The position numbers and the translations under genes were made by a program. The notes beneath the pieces were generated by a model, which saw nothing but the letters and a program-made list of their open reading frames with translations, made no database searches and was not told the origin of the DNA. From contig NZ_CP084472.1 of assembly GCF_020405225.1 (NCBI RefSeq), forward strand, positions 1,612,001 to 1,676,000: DNA of 64,000 bases, given 5' to 3'. Shown piece after piece: positions 25,239-33,247 of this stretch (its first letter is position 1; the number at the start of each line of letters is the position of its first letter). The DNA comes from Natrinema sp. DC36 (GTDB lineage: Archaea > Halobacteriota > Halobacteria > Halobacteriales > Natrialbaceae).

Positions 25239-26459
25239 TCAGCGATGCTCCTCGGCGTAGTCGTACAGTCGATCCAGCTGCCGGGAGAAGTCGTGCTCGT
25301 CGACGCCGATGGGGGCCTTGAAGAACGACGCGAGCTGTGGCTGGAGCCCGCCGTCGCCGTGTTCGTCGGCGTGTGAGATCAGCCGCACCAGATCGAGCAC
25401 GAGCGGCGCGGCCAGCGCTGAGTCCGACCCTTCCCACGTGAACTGCATCTTCATTTCCGTCTCGAGGAAGCCCTCGAAGTGGATGTAGTCCCAGGCCGTC
25501 TTCCAGTCGGCCAGGGAAGGCGTGTAGTCGATCCGGACCCGGTTGTGGCCGATGTCGGGGAGGATCGAATCGAGCACGTCGCCCTTGCTCGAGAGCTTGC
25601 CGGCGGCGTTTTCCTCGTCCTCGAGAACGAGGCCGTCCTTGTTGCCGAGGATGTTGTGACCTTCCCAGCTCATGACCCGCAGATTGCGGCCGGCGAACAT
25701 AGGTGCGAGCGCGGACTTGACGAGGGTTTCGCCGGTCTTCGCGTCGCGTCCCATATGCGGAACCTCGTTTTCGGCCGCGAGTTCGCGGACTCCCCCGAGC
25801 GCGTCGGCCGTACTCGGTGTAAAGTTGACGAACGGATACCCGCTGGATATCGCGGCGTAGGCGTAGAGGACACTGGCAGGGAGGTCGCGGTCGTCCTCGT
25901 CGATCGCTCGCTCGAGCGCGTCGCGCGTGTCGTATCGCTCCGGCTCCGGCAGTTCGGGTTCCGTCGAGGCGACGTTGACGACGACGAGTCGCTCGAGGTC
26001 GTGGCTATCGCGGAACGTCTCGTAGTCGTCTCGGATCTGATCGACGACGTCGCGGATCGGCAGGGTCTCGTCCAGCTGTTCGCTGTCATCGGAAACGGCG
26101 GCACCGCAGTTGACCGCCGTGCCGACCTCGATCCGCTCGTCGATCGCGACCAGATCGTCTCGAACCGTCTCGAGCGTGTCGGCGTCCGGAACGCCGTTTC
26201 GATCGCGCTGGCGTTCGGCCTGCGCGACGAGCGACTCCGGTTCGATGTCGTGCCCGCCGAAGACGAATCCCTCGACTGACGGGAGCTCGAGGCTCGAGAC
26301 CGGGTCACGCTCGGTGACCATCCCGGTAGTGTCCGTCGCTCCCCTGGCGATGGCGCGAGCGCCGACGATCGACATCGTAGCGACGTTCCCGCGCGCGCCG
26401 ACGAGCCAGACGCCCGTTCGGTCCGCGTCGTCGACCGCTGGGTCCTCCCCGTGACTCAT
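25239..26459 (-). CDS. Inositol-3-phosphate synthase (Ino1) family protein
   Basis: A 406-residue member of the myo-inositol-1-phosphate synthase family. TGVWLVGARGNVATMSIVGARA is the NAD-binding loop, FGGHDIEPESLVAQAERQ resembles the family's N-terminal motif, SGYPFVNFTPSTADALGGVREL and HMGRDAKTGETLVKSALAPMF hold substrate contacts, and MSWEGHNILGNKDGLVLEDEENAAGKLSSKGDVLDSILPD is the characteristic N-x-L-G-N-x-D-G catalytic region. Such enzymes cyclise glucose 6-phosphate with NAD, through a keto intermediate. It is the lead gene of a two-gene minus-strand operon with the EboF-like hydrolase. In this setting it could make a different cyclitol phosphate. Whether it is the cell's inositol-lipid enzyme or cluster-specific cannot be told. 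Confidence 0.88.
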   Translation of the reverse strand: MSHGEDPAVDDADRTGVWLVGARGNVATMSIVGARAIARGATDTTGMVTERDPVSSLELPSVEGFVFGGHDIEPESLVAQAERQRDRNGVPDADTLETVRDDLVAIDERIEVGTAVNCGAAVSDDSEQLDETLPIRDVVDQIRDDYETFRDSHDLERLVVVNVASTEPELPEPERYDTRDALERAIDEDDRDLPASVLYAYAAISSGYPFVNFTPSTADALGGVRELAAENEVPHMGRDAKTGETLVKSALAPMFAGRNLRVMSWEGHNILGNKDGLVLEDEENAAGKLSSKGDVLDSILPDIGHNRVRIDYTPSLADWKTAWDYIHFEGFLETEMKMQFTWEGSDSALAAPLVLDLVRLISHADEHGDGGLQPQLASFFKAPIGVDEHDFSRQLDRLYDYAEEHR

Positions 26460-26761
26460 CGGGTCGCATCCCCTCCCGACGGCTGCTCGGTCCGGACTGC
26501 CGACGCACGTTCACCCGACCTCTCCTCGGGATCGATCCACGGCGGGTTCCTCGCTGCCGTCGCTCGGTCGCTCAGGGTCATTCCCACGAATGTGGGGGCC
26601 GAACGACTTTCGTTATGACTCGCGTAGCGGGAGTAATACGGTTTTGCCCGCTCGTAACACCGTATTCCGCCGGTGAGAGCTATCGATTCGCCGTCATCAA
26701 CCTCGGGTTTGGCGATCGAACGACCAGTAGCACCAAACCGTTTCGTCGTCGGACTGCCCGT
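26460..26761. promoter_or_regulatory. Divergent promoter region of the ebo-like cluster
   Basis: About 300 bases separate the two divergent operons. CCCACGAATGTGGG at 26583-26596 is an inverted repeat with 5-base arms and could be an operator. On the minus strand GTATTAC near 26630 is a candidate TATA for the synthase, whose start is preceded by a purine-rich GGGAGGGG. A weak CCGTTTCG at about 26737 precedes the TatD start. All these assignments are tentative. Confidence 0.4.
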
Positions 26762-27562
26762 ATGCGGATTATCGATCCTCACATGCACATGGTATCGCGC
26801 TCGGCCGACGACTACCGGCGAGCGCGGCGGGCGGGTATCGAGTGCTGTATCGAGCCCGCGTTCTGGAGCGGTCAGGACAAACACCACGCGGGTGCCTTCT
26901 TCGACTACTTCGAGCAGATCATCGAGCACGAGACCGACCGCGCCGAGCGGGCCGCCGGGATGGACCACTACGTGACGATCGGTCTCGAGCCGAAGGAAGC
27001 GAACTACCGCGAGATGGCCGAGGAAGTGGTCGACCGGATCCCGGAGTACCTCGAGCGCGACCCCGTCGTCGGCGTCGGCGAGATCGGCTTCGATCAGGTG
27101 ACCGACGACGAGGAGTGGGCGTTCCGTCGCCAACTCGATATCGCGGAAGAGCGCGAACTCCCCGTCATCGTTCACACGCCTCACACGGACAAGCCCGCTG
27201 GCACCGAACGAATCGTCGAGATCATCGAGGAGATGGGCGTCACGCAGGAGCGGATCATCATCGATCACAACACGGAGAATACGATCGATATCTCGACGCG
27301 GACGGATTGCTGGATCGGCTTCACGCTCTATCCGGGCAAGATCGAGACCGAGTCGGCGATCGACCTGCTCGAGGAGTACGGCACCGACAACGTGATCTTC
27401 AACAGCGCCGCGGACTGGGACCCCTCGGATCCGCTGGCGGTGCCGAAGGCTCGCGACCGAATGCTCGACCGGGGCTGGGACCGCGAGGAGGTCCGAAAGG
27501 TCGTCTTCGAGAATCCCTACGAGTTCTTCGACCAGTCGCCGAACTTCGACTACGAGGCCTGA
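26762..27562 (+). CDS. eboB: TatD-family hydrolase, EboB type
   Basis: A 266-residue metal-dependent hydrolase. The start MRIIDPHMHM (26762) gives the D-x-H-x-H ligands, VVGVGEIGFDQ the Glu, LPVIVHTPH and IIIDHNTE the two further His ligands and NSAADWDPSDPLAVPK the last Asp. The stretches MVSRSADDYRRARRAGI, CCIEPAFWSGQ, VTIGLEPKEANYREMAEEV and the segment around SAADW follow the EboB subgroup rather than housekeeping TatD nucleases. EboB lies in the conserved ebo cluster. It starts a three-gene operon: the next gene begins one base after its stop. Its reaction is unknown; it may act on a cyclic or phosphorylated cluster intermediate. Confidence 0.88.
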   Translation: MRIIDPHMHMVSRSADDYRRARRAGIECCIEPAFWSGQDKHHAGAFFDYFEQIIEHETDRAERAAGMDHYVTIGLEPKEANYREMAEEVVDRIPEYLERDPVVGVGEIGFDQVTDDEEWAFRRQLDIAEERELPVIVHTPHTDKPAGTERIVEIIEEMGVTQERIIIDHNTENTIDISTRTDCWIGFTLYPGKIETESAIDLLEEYGTDNVIFNSAADWDPSDPLAVPKARDRMLDRGWDREEVRKVVFENPYEFFDQSPNFDYEA

Positions 27563-27563
27563 G

Positions 27564-28394
27564 ATGCGCTTTGGCTTCTCCACCAACGCCTTCCGGGAGT
27601 ACCAACTCGAGGACGCGATCGAGGCCATCGCCGACGCGGGCTACGAGGGCGTCGAACTGCTGCTCGACGAGCCCCACCTCTACCCGCCGACCGCGACCGA
27701 CGAGGAGCGCGACCGCGTCGCAGAGGTGCTCGAGCGACACGACATCGCCGTCAGCAACGGTAACGCCTTCATGCTGACCGCGATAGAGGACTTTCACCAT
27801 CCGTCCTACATCGAGCCCGACGAGGAGTACCGTCAGCGGCGGATCGACTACACCCTCGCGGCGCTCGAGACCGCGGCCGACCTCGGACTTCCCTACATCT
27901 CGATCGAACCCGGCGGGCCGATTCCCGACGGAAAGTCGCGCGAGTGGGCGATGGACACCTTCGTCGACAGCCTCGAGCAAGTCATCCCGACGGCCGAGGC
28001 GGTCGGCGTCGACCTCCTCGTCGAGCCCGAGCCCGACCTGCTGATCGAGACGAGCGAGGAGTTCCTCGCCCTGCTCGAGCGGGTCGACTCCGAGCGCGTG
28101 AAGTGCAACTTCGACGCCGGCCACTTCTACTGCGTCGGCGAGGATCCGGCCGAACTCGTCGAGCCGCTCTGGGAGCACACGAGTCACTACCACCTCGAGG
28201 ACATCCCGGCCGATCGGACACACGAACACACCCAGCTCGGCGACGGCGCGATGGACATCGACGCCTTCCTCGGCGAACTCGCGGACCGCGGCTACGACGG
28301 CTTCGTCACCGTCGAACTCTACCCCTACGAGGAGACGCCGATCGAGACCGCACGGGAGGCGATGGCCTCCCTCGAGGAACGCGGGTGGGCGTAG
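27564..28394 (+). CDS. eboE: Sugar-phosphate isomerase/epimerase-like TIM barrel, EboE type
   Basis: A 276-residue AP-endonuclease-2/xylose-isomerase-like TIM barrel. FGFSTNAFREYQLEDAIEAIADAGYEGVELL opens the barrel, then PYISIEPGG, LLVEPEPDLLI, CNFDAGHFYC (metal-binding Asp/His) and HYHLEDI, VTVELYPYEE supply the usual E, D, H, E metal ligands. Such proteins isomerise or epimerise keto sugars and cyclitols. It sits between EboB-type TatD (gap of one base) and the UbiA gene (gap of one base), so it belongs to the same operon. A paralog at 33248 shares its layout. The substrate is not known. Confidence 0.85.
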   Translation: MRFGFSTNAFREYQLEDAIEAIADAGYEGVELLLDEPHLYPPTATDEERDRVAEVLERHDIAVSNGNAFMLTAIEDFHHPSYIEPDEEYRQRRIDYTLAALETAADLGLPYISIEPGGPIPDGKSREWAMDTFVDSLEQVIPTAEAVGVDLLVEPEPDLLIETSEEFLALLERVDSERVKCNFDAGHFYCVGEDPAELVEPLWEHTSHYHLEDIPADRTHEHTQLGDGAMDIDAFLGELADRGYDGFVTVELYPYEETPIETAREAMASLEERGWA

Positions 28395-28395
28395 G

Positions 28396-29421
28396 GTGGC
28401 CGGCGGGCTGTCGTCGGACCGAAACGGGAACGCGGGGTCGAACGCAGACGCAGAGGCGGACGCAGACGCGGAGGCGAACGAAATCGACGGCGAGAGCGAA
28501 ACCAAACCCGAACGCAGTCTGCGGGCAACCCTCGGCGCGGTCGGCGAACTGGTCCGTGTGCCGAACCTCTTCACCGCGCCGCCGGATGTGATCCTCGGAG
28601 CCGCACTGGTGGGCGTTGCCGGCTCCGATTTCGTCCCAGCCACTGTCGCCGGACTCGCGATCGGTTCCGTCTGCCTCTACGCCGGGGGAACGACCCTCAA
28701 CGACGCGTTCGACGCGCCTATGGACGCTCGAGATCGACCCGAACGCCCGATACCCTCCCGTCGCGTGTCCCGACGCGTCGCGTTCGGACTCGGATTCGCG
28801 CTGCTGTTCGTCGCCGTCGGGATCGCGTTCATCGTCGCCGGCGGCCCCGCTGCCGCGGCCGCCGGACTGGTCGCCGTCGCCATCGTCGCCTACGACGGGC
28901 TCCTGAAGGGATCCGCGGCCGGCTTCCTCGCGATGGGTGCGACGCGCGGGCTGAACGTCGTACTGGGCACGACCGCAGCGGGGGGTGTGGTCCTCGGGTT
29001 TCCGCTCCGACTGCTCGCCGTTCCCGCGGTCGTCACCGGCTACATCACCGCCGTCACGTTCATGGCGGCTCGAGAGACCGAGGGCGGCAACCGGGCTGCC
29101 GTGGCGGTCGCCGTTGCGGGTGCGGTTGCAGCGGTGCTCACCGTCGGCTGGTTCCTCGTGAGTGGGAGTCCGACCGCGCTCGAGGCGATAGTCGCGACCG
29201 CGTTCGCCGTCGCCTTCTGCTGGTGGGTCGGTCGGCCCCTGCGAGCCGCGTACGCCGATCCGGTACCGAGTACAGTCGGCCCGGCGGTCGGGGCGTGCGT
29301 CCTCGGGCTCGTGCTACTCGACGCGGCCTTCGCCACCGCGGCCGGAGTTCGGTGGGGACTCGCTGCCGGCGTCTTTCTCGTTCCGGCGGTGGGTCTCTCG
29401 CACGTCTTCGACGTGACGTGA
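28396..29421 (+). CDS. eboC: UbiA-family prenyltransferase, EboC type
   Basis: A 341-residue integral membrane protein with a long acidic, Ala/Glu/Asp-rich N-terminal tail of about 45 residues and about nine hydrophobic helices. The first Asp-rich motif is NDAFDAPMDARDRPERPIPSRRVS, the UbiA N-D-x-x-D-x-x-x-D-x-x-x-R-P-x-R-P-I-P signature; a second D-x-x-D motif such as DLKG is not obvious (VAYDGLLKG is the equivalent place). The start is GTG at 28396, one base after the previous stop. UbiA enzymes transfer a prenyl chain to an acceptor inside the membrane. EboC is such a protein; the acceptor is expected to be a small cyclitol-like or aromatic molecule. Confidence 0.88.
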   Translation: MAGGLSSDRNGNAGSNADAEADADAEANEIDGESETKPERSLRATLGAVGELVRVPNLFTAPPDVILGAALVGVAGSDFVPATVAGLAIGSVCLYAGGTTLNDAFDAPMDARDRPERPIPSRRVSRRVAFGLGFALLFVAVGIAFIVAGGPAAAAAGLVAVAIVAYDGLLKGSAAGFLAMGATRGLNVVLGTTAAGGVVLGFPLRLLAVPAVVTGYITAVTFMAARETEGGNRAAVAVAVAGAVAAVLTVGWFLVSGSPTALEAIVATAFAVAFCWWVGRPLRAAYADPVPSTVGPAVGACVLGLVLLDAAFATAAGVRWGLAAGVFLVPAVGLSHVFDVT

Positions 29422-29651
29422 CTACCCACATGTGGTGGTACGGGATGAGGGAGCATCGCGACCGACCGAGTCGGTTGGGGAGGGAGTGGAAATTCCTCGT
29501 GGCCACGTGAGCAGGAAACCTGTGTCGCAATAGAACCTTAAAGAAGCAGTCGTTGATAGTACGATTTCTTTATTCAGAATCGGCGCGAAACTGAAATAGC
29601 CGATTTGGTCACTACGTGTGCGAACTGCTCGCGAGGAGATCGGTAGCGACC

Positions 29652-29951
29652 TCACTGGCGAGTAATCGTCAACTCCTCACCATCGATCTGCACCCGATAG
29701 TCGTCTACTAGGAACGATAGGTTGACGAGTTCTTCGGCAGCGACAAGCGTGTCTAACGCTTCGGGATCGACGTAATCGTACAGTGTGGTACCGAGAACAT
29801 CGGAGAGTTCCACCGGATCGACCTCTTCGAGTGTTCCGAGGGCAGTGATCGTGGCCATACTTGCCGCTGTATCCGACCAATCGTACGTTCGGCGGAATAC
29901 TGGCTCGCGTGCATCGACAGATTGATCGGCACCTTCTCGGTCTGCGGCCAT
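29652..29951 (-). CDS. HalOD1 output-domain protein
   Basis: A 99-residue acidic protein formed mainly by one HalOD1 domain (PVFRRTYDWSDTAASMATITALGTLEEVDPVELSDVLGTTLYDYVDPEALDTL). HalOD1 is a haloarchaeal output domain attached to signalling proteins, also found alone. It probably takes part in signal transduction or partner binding in the cytoplasm. A TATA-like CTTATTTCTC near 29972-29981 precedes the start. It opens a run of small regulators (29652-32744). Confidence 0.78.
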   Translation of the reverse strand: MAADREGADQSVDAREPVFRRTYDWSDTAASMATITALGTLEEVDPVELSDVLGTTLYDYVDPEALDTLVAAEELVNLSFLVDDYRVQIDGEELTITRQ

Positions 29952-30016
29952 ACTCTTTGTATGGGATCGAGAAATAAGAGTGTAGTGTGATTTTCTGAGT
30001 GAACCGTCGAGTAGCC

Positions 30017-30808
30017 TTACGACGGCTGGTTCCCGCTGAGTCGCCAGGTGAAAATCGCCCGCAGGACGACGACGAGACTGTTTCGCTCACCGGCACCCCA
30101 TATCGCCGTCTCCTCGATCTCTTCGCTAGTGGACATATCGTCCACGAGCGCGCTCACGAGCGCCGTTTCTTCGTCCGTGATCAGCAGGTTTCCAGCGGGC
30201 GTCTCCTCCCATTCCCAGAGGGTCTCGAACAGTTCAGCTTCCGGTATCGTCTCCTGAATACGTTCCTCGACTTCTTCGGAGATCCCCGCCAAGTAAATCT
30301 CGACACCACGCTCTGCGGCAGCCCGAAGCCTGTCGAGGTGTTCGTCGGTGACCAAGTCGTCGATAGTCATGTAGACGAGCTGCTCGTCAGCGTCGGCGAT
30401 GAACTCATCAATGCGGGATGACACCGCCTCCCGTCCAGTGACCGTCCAGACGCCGAACTGTTCGCGTTGTGGCTGGGCGGGGCCGATCTCCTCGAGAGAC
30501 TCCGCGAGTCCGGTAATCGTGTTCTCGCGTTTGATGTTGAGCATTCGGATGAGCGTCTCCTCGGAGGTCACGGTGAATTTTCGCGGTGTCGTGTGCTGGA
30601 TGTCGATGAGTCCCAACTCGTGGAGTCGCTCCGCCGATTCGTACACGCGAGTCCGGGGGACACCGTTGATTCGCGTGATGTCCTGTGCGGTTCCAGTCCC
30701 GAGCCGTATGAGGTTGATCAGTGTTTGAGCCTCGTACTGGGACAGCCCAAGGTCTTGCAATCGCTCCAGCGCCTCGGCTTCGGCCTGCTCCTCTTCAAAA
30801 CTCACCAT
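30017..30808 (-). CDS. TrmB-family transcriptional regulator
   Basis: A 263-residue sugar-type TrmB regulator. The N-terminal winged helix is LQDLGLSQYEAQTLINLIRLGTGTAQDITRINGVPRTRVYESAERLHELGLIDIQHTTPRKFTV, then a coiled-coil-like segment, and a C-terminal PLD-like ligand domain (RIDEFIADADEQLVYMTIDDLV ... RAAAERGVEIYLAGI). The chosen start MVSFEEEQ is at 30808; an ATG at 30841 gives a longer form. Many haloarchaeal TrmB proteins control sugar and lipid genes, but no neighbour here reveals a target. It ends 66 bases from the HalOD1 gene and is adjacent to a DUF7344 regulator on the same strand. Confidence 0.85.
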   Translation of the reverse strand: MVSFEEEQAEAEALERLQDLGLSQYEAQTLINLIRLGTGTAQDITRINGVPRTRVYESAERLHELGLIDIQHTTPRKFTVTSEETLIRMLNIKRENTITGLAESLEEIGPAQPQREQFGVWTVTGREAVSSRIDEFIADADEQLVYMTIDDLVTDEHLDRLRAAAERGVEIYLAGISEEVEERIQETIPEAELFETLWEWEETPAGNLLITDEETALVSALVDDMSTSEEIEETAIWGAGERNSLVVVLRAIFTWRLSGNQPS

Positions 30809-30858
30809 AGTAACTAGTGACCTGTCGAGGACAAAAGGCAACCGCCGTTTCGAGTCCC

Positions 30859-31191
30859 CTATTCTAACTCTTCGGTGACGAATTGGAGCACCCTCTCGAC
30901 GCGCCCGTTCGGGCTATACCGGATCGTTTTCGTACGCGGGTCGTACTCGATCAAATTTGCCTCCTCGAGTTTTGGGAGATGGATGTGGTGTACGTCGACC
31001 AGAAGGGAGTCAGCGTGAGTTGCAGCGGTCTCCGAAGAGGGGATCTCGGGAGAGATGCGATCGACGAGGGTATCCGCCGGAACCGTGGTCGCCTCGCTGT
31101 CGATCAACTGGGTGAGGATTGATCGCCGACATGGATCTGCCACTACCCGTAATGCTGTTTCGGTCGTGACAGTTTGGGTTTCCTGGCTCAT
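30859..31191 (-). CDS. DUF7344 winged-helix regulator
   Basis: A 110-residue protein with the layout ALRVVADPCRRSILTQLIDSE ... DSLLVDVHHIHLPKLEEANLIEYDPRTKTIRY. The H-L-P-K-L followed by a wing is shared with the three other DUF7344 proteins of the window. It lies just upstream of the TrmB gene (about 50 bases) and probably binds DNA. No ligand domain is present. Confidence 0.78.
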   Translation of the reverse strand: MSQETQTVTTETALRVVADPCRRSILTQLIDSEATTVPADTLVDRISPEIPSSETAATHADSLLVDVHHIHLPKLEEANLIEYDPRTKTIRYSPNGRVERVLQFVTEELE

Positions 31192-31657
31192 TGACGGATC
31201 TCATAGCAAAAACAGGGGGCTTACGGATAACTCCCTCATTCACCCGAAAAATCACATTCGGACAGACGCAAGATCGAGTAGTAACACCGGAACAAGCTGG
31301 TGATACACGCATCCCTGTACTGATCACTGTCCTCGAGGACGGGATTCGCGGACACGCTACTCGGTAAGTAATGTGCGAACCGAACACCGAAATTTCTGGT
31401 ACGTATGGGCCAGGTTCGTCAAGTCGTGCGAGATACACAGCGCGTGTCGATCCTTCCATCTTCTCGGTCTTCGATGTTACGTATAGAGGGAGTTGGTAAC
31501 GACCTCGGATACCGTAGCAGTGATCCCACTGTTTGGGTCAAGATGCACCTAGTACCGATTCTTAGGCCGAGAGATTACGCGCTCGGGTACAGTGGCATCA
31601 CGAGAACGGTAGTTGATCAGTAGCAGACCTTTACACTGGAAGCCAACGGTACGGACG
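31192..31657. other. Intergenic region, no clear gene
   Basis: About 470 bases. A 72-codon frame from 31405 lacks haloarchaeal codon bias and is not convincing. A TATA-like CCTTTACACT near 31626-31635 fits a leaderless start of the Bat-type gene at 31658. Confidence 0.4.
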
Positions 31658-32314
31658 ATGGCTACTGAGGCGACGTTCACGGTTCCGTCAGACCAGTTCC
31701 CCTTGGGGACAGTGTTCCACCAACTGCCGAACGTGACGGTCAAACTGGAGCGACTTATCCCCGCACGGGACGTGGTGATACCCTACTTCTGGGTTCGGGG
31801 AGCCGAAGTTGACGACATCGAGAACGCGTTCACTGAGCACCCGGGCGTGAAGGATATTCGGCTCGTTGACTCTGTTGAGGACGAGTACCTGTTACGCGTC
31901 GAGTGGGCGCTGGACTACGACGACGTGATGACCGTACTGGGGGAGACGGAGGTTCCACTGATCGAGGCCACCGGTACAAACCAACAGTGGACGTTCGAAC
32001 TCCGCGGTGATAACCGAAGTGACATTGCCGCCTTTCAACAACGTTGTCTAGAGCGGGATATTCCGATAACGTTGACGGAGTTACACGCACTGACGCCGGT
32101 TGAGACGGCGACCGAAGCCGCCCTCACTGACACCCAGCAAGAGGCGCTGGTGCTTGCCTACGAGCACGGGTACTTCGAGTCCCCCCGCGAGGTCACGTTG
32201 GAAGCCCTCGGCGAGGAACTCGGCATCTCACAGCAGGCCGTCGGCTCCCGCATCCGAGGGGGGACCAAGCACGTCCTCGGGAGCACGCTCCCCGCCCTGA
32301 CAGTCCGATCCTGA
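31658..32314 (+). CDS. Bat/HTH-10 family transcriptional regulator
   Basis: A 218-residue regulator of the bacterioopsin-activator type. The N-terminal sensing part begins MATEATFTVPSDQFPLGTVFHQLPNVTVKLERLIP, and the C-terminal HTH-10 domain is LTDTQQEALVLAYEHGYFESPREVTLEALGEELGISQQAVGSRIRGGTKHVLGSTL. An upstream ATG at 31613 is less likely than 31658, given the TATA-like box near 31631. There is no PAS or GAF domain. Members bind promoter DNA to activate small regulons; the target is unknown. Confidence 0.88.
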   Translation: MATEATFTVPSDQFPLGTVFHQLPNVTVKLERLIPARDVVIPYFWVRGAEVDDIENAFTEHPGVKDIRLVDSVEDEYLLRVEWALDYDDVMTVLGETEVPLIEATGTNQQWTFELRGDNRSDIAAFQQRCLERDIPITLTELHALTPVETATEAALTDTQQEALVLAYEHGYFESPREVTLEALGEELGISQQAVGSRIRGGTKHVLGSTLPALTVRS

Positions 32315-32384
32315 TCAGGGGCTTAAAGCTGGTTTGTATATGAAAAAGTCAGCGTGATTTCCGTTGGCCATCTGCATTCGTATA

Positions 32385-32744
32385 ATGAGTAAGGATTCTA
32401 TCGCCTTCGACTCGGTACTCGACCTGTGTCAACACCAGCACCGTCGGATCCTACTTGGGGCGTTCACAGAAGAACAGCGGTCGTTAACGCTCAATGACCT
32501 TACGAAAATCGTCCTCAAGTACAACCATCAAACGCCAATTACAGAGGTGGCTGAGGATGTGCTAACAAAGATTCGGCACTCGTTATATCATGTCCACCTC
32601 CCGAAGTTGGTCTCGGAAGGACTCATAAACTATGAGCCAGAACGCCAACTCGTGGAACCGACCGAGCAATTTGATCAGGTGCAGCCGACCCTGTCTACGA
32701 TCCTTGATGCCGATCCCTCGCTCGAAGCGCCGATTAAACTGTAG
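32385..32744 (+). CDS. DUF7344 winged-helix regulator
   Basis: A 119-residue protein: FDSVLDLCQHQHRRILLGAFTEEQ, then NDLTKIVLKYNHQ, then the shared wing region IRHSLYHVHLPKLVSEGLINYEPERQLVE. It follows the Bat-type gene on the same strand by 70 bases and starts at MSKDSIAF, with an upstream in-frame ATG at 32364 as alternative. It is probably DNA-binding, like its relatives at 7794, 30859 and 60476. Confidence 0.75.
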   Translation: MSKDSIAFDSVLDLCQHQHRRILLGAFTEEQRSLTLNDLTKIVLKYNHQTPITEVAEDVLTKIRHSLYHVHLPKLVSEGLINYEPERQLVEPTEQFDQVQPTLSTILDADPSLEAPIKL

Positions 32745-33030
32745 TGTCAATCAACCGCTCTCAATCCTCGTTCACCCGGATCGCTTCAATGAAAGAGTGA
32801 GGACGAAAACAATACAGCTTATTTAGCACAAATTGATTGGAACAAATGATAGAGGGTCGCTGAATTCATCCTCCGTACTCAGCACGCTGTTTTTGCCAGC
32901 TATTGGATAGGTAGATAGCCGCTCCGGGAAGGCCTTGATCTGTACTTGCCGCAAGTTGCACGGGTTTTTCTAAATAAAGAAAGCGTGTTACGATCTACTT
33001 GAAAGAGCTGTTCATACTGGTGACAGGGAA
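32745..33030. other. Intergenic region, AT-rich, no gene seen
   Basis: About 290 bases after the DUF7344 gene. There is a T-run at about 32965 (GGGTTTTTCTAAAT) that may be a terminator, and a TATA-like run near 32980. No coding signal was found. Confidence 0.4.
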
Positions 33031-33072
33031 TCTCCACGCCCTCCTCAGCCGGTTCACTCGCTCCGTCTGCTC

Positions 33073-33158
33073 ACGGCCGCGAAACGGCCGTTCGCACGGT
33101 GTGCGGGACCGGCGGTCCCGCACTACTCGTGACGACCTCGCACGACTTCGTTTCGTGC
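33073..33158. repeat. Cluster of three hairpins upstream of the second EboE-like gene
   Basis: Three adjacent palindromes lie in 86 bases. They are ACGGCCG/CGGCCGT with a CGAAA loop (33073-33091); GTGCGGGACCG/CGGTCCCGCAC around a single G (33101-33123), with an 11-base stem; and GCACGA/TCGTGC around CTTCGTT (33140-33158). The same sequence class, GC-rich with haloarchaeal GACTTCG/CTCACTTCG words, occurs near 8481, 19071, 20041 and 23470. It could be a small mobile hairpin element or a structured leader; no gene overlaps it. Confidence 0.55.
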
Positions 33159-33247
33159 CACTGTACAAATACGACCGATCACTGTTCGCGCTTCGAGTGT
33201 GACGGGCCAACGAATTAGTGTCCCTCCGGTGTACGAGGTCCAGATCG

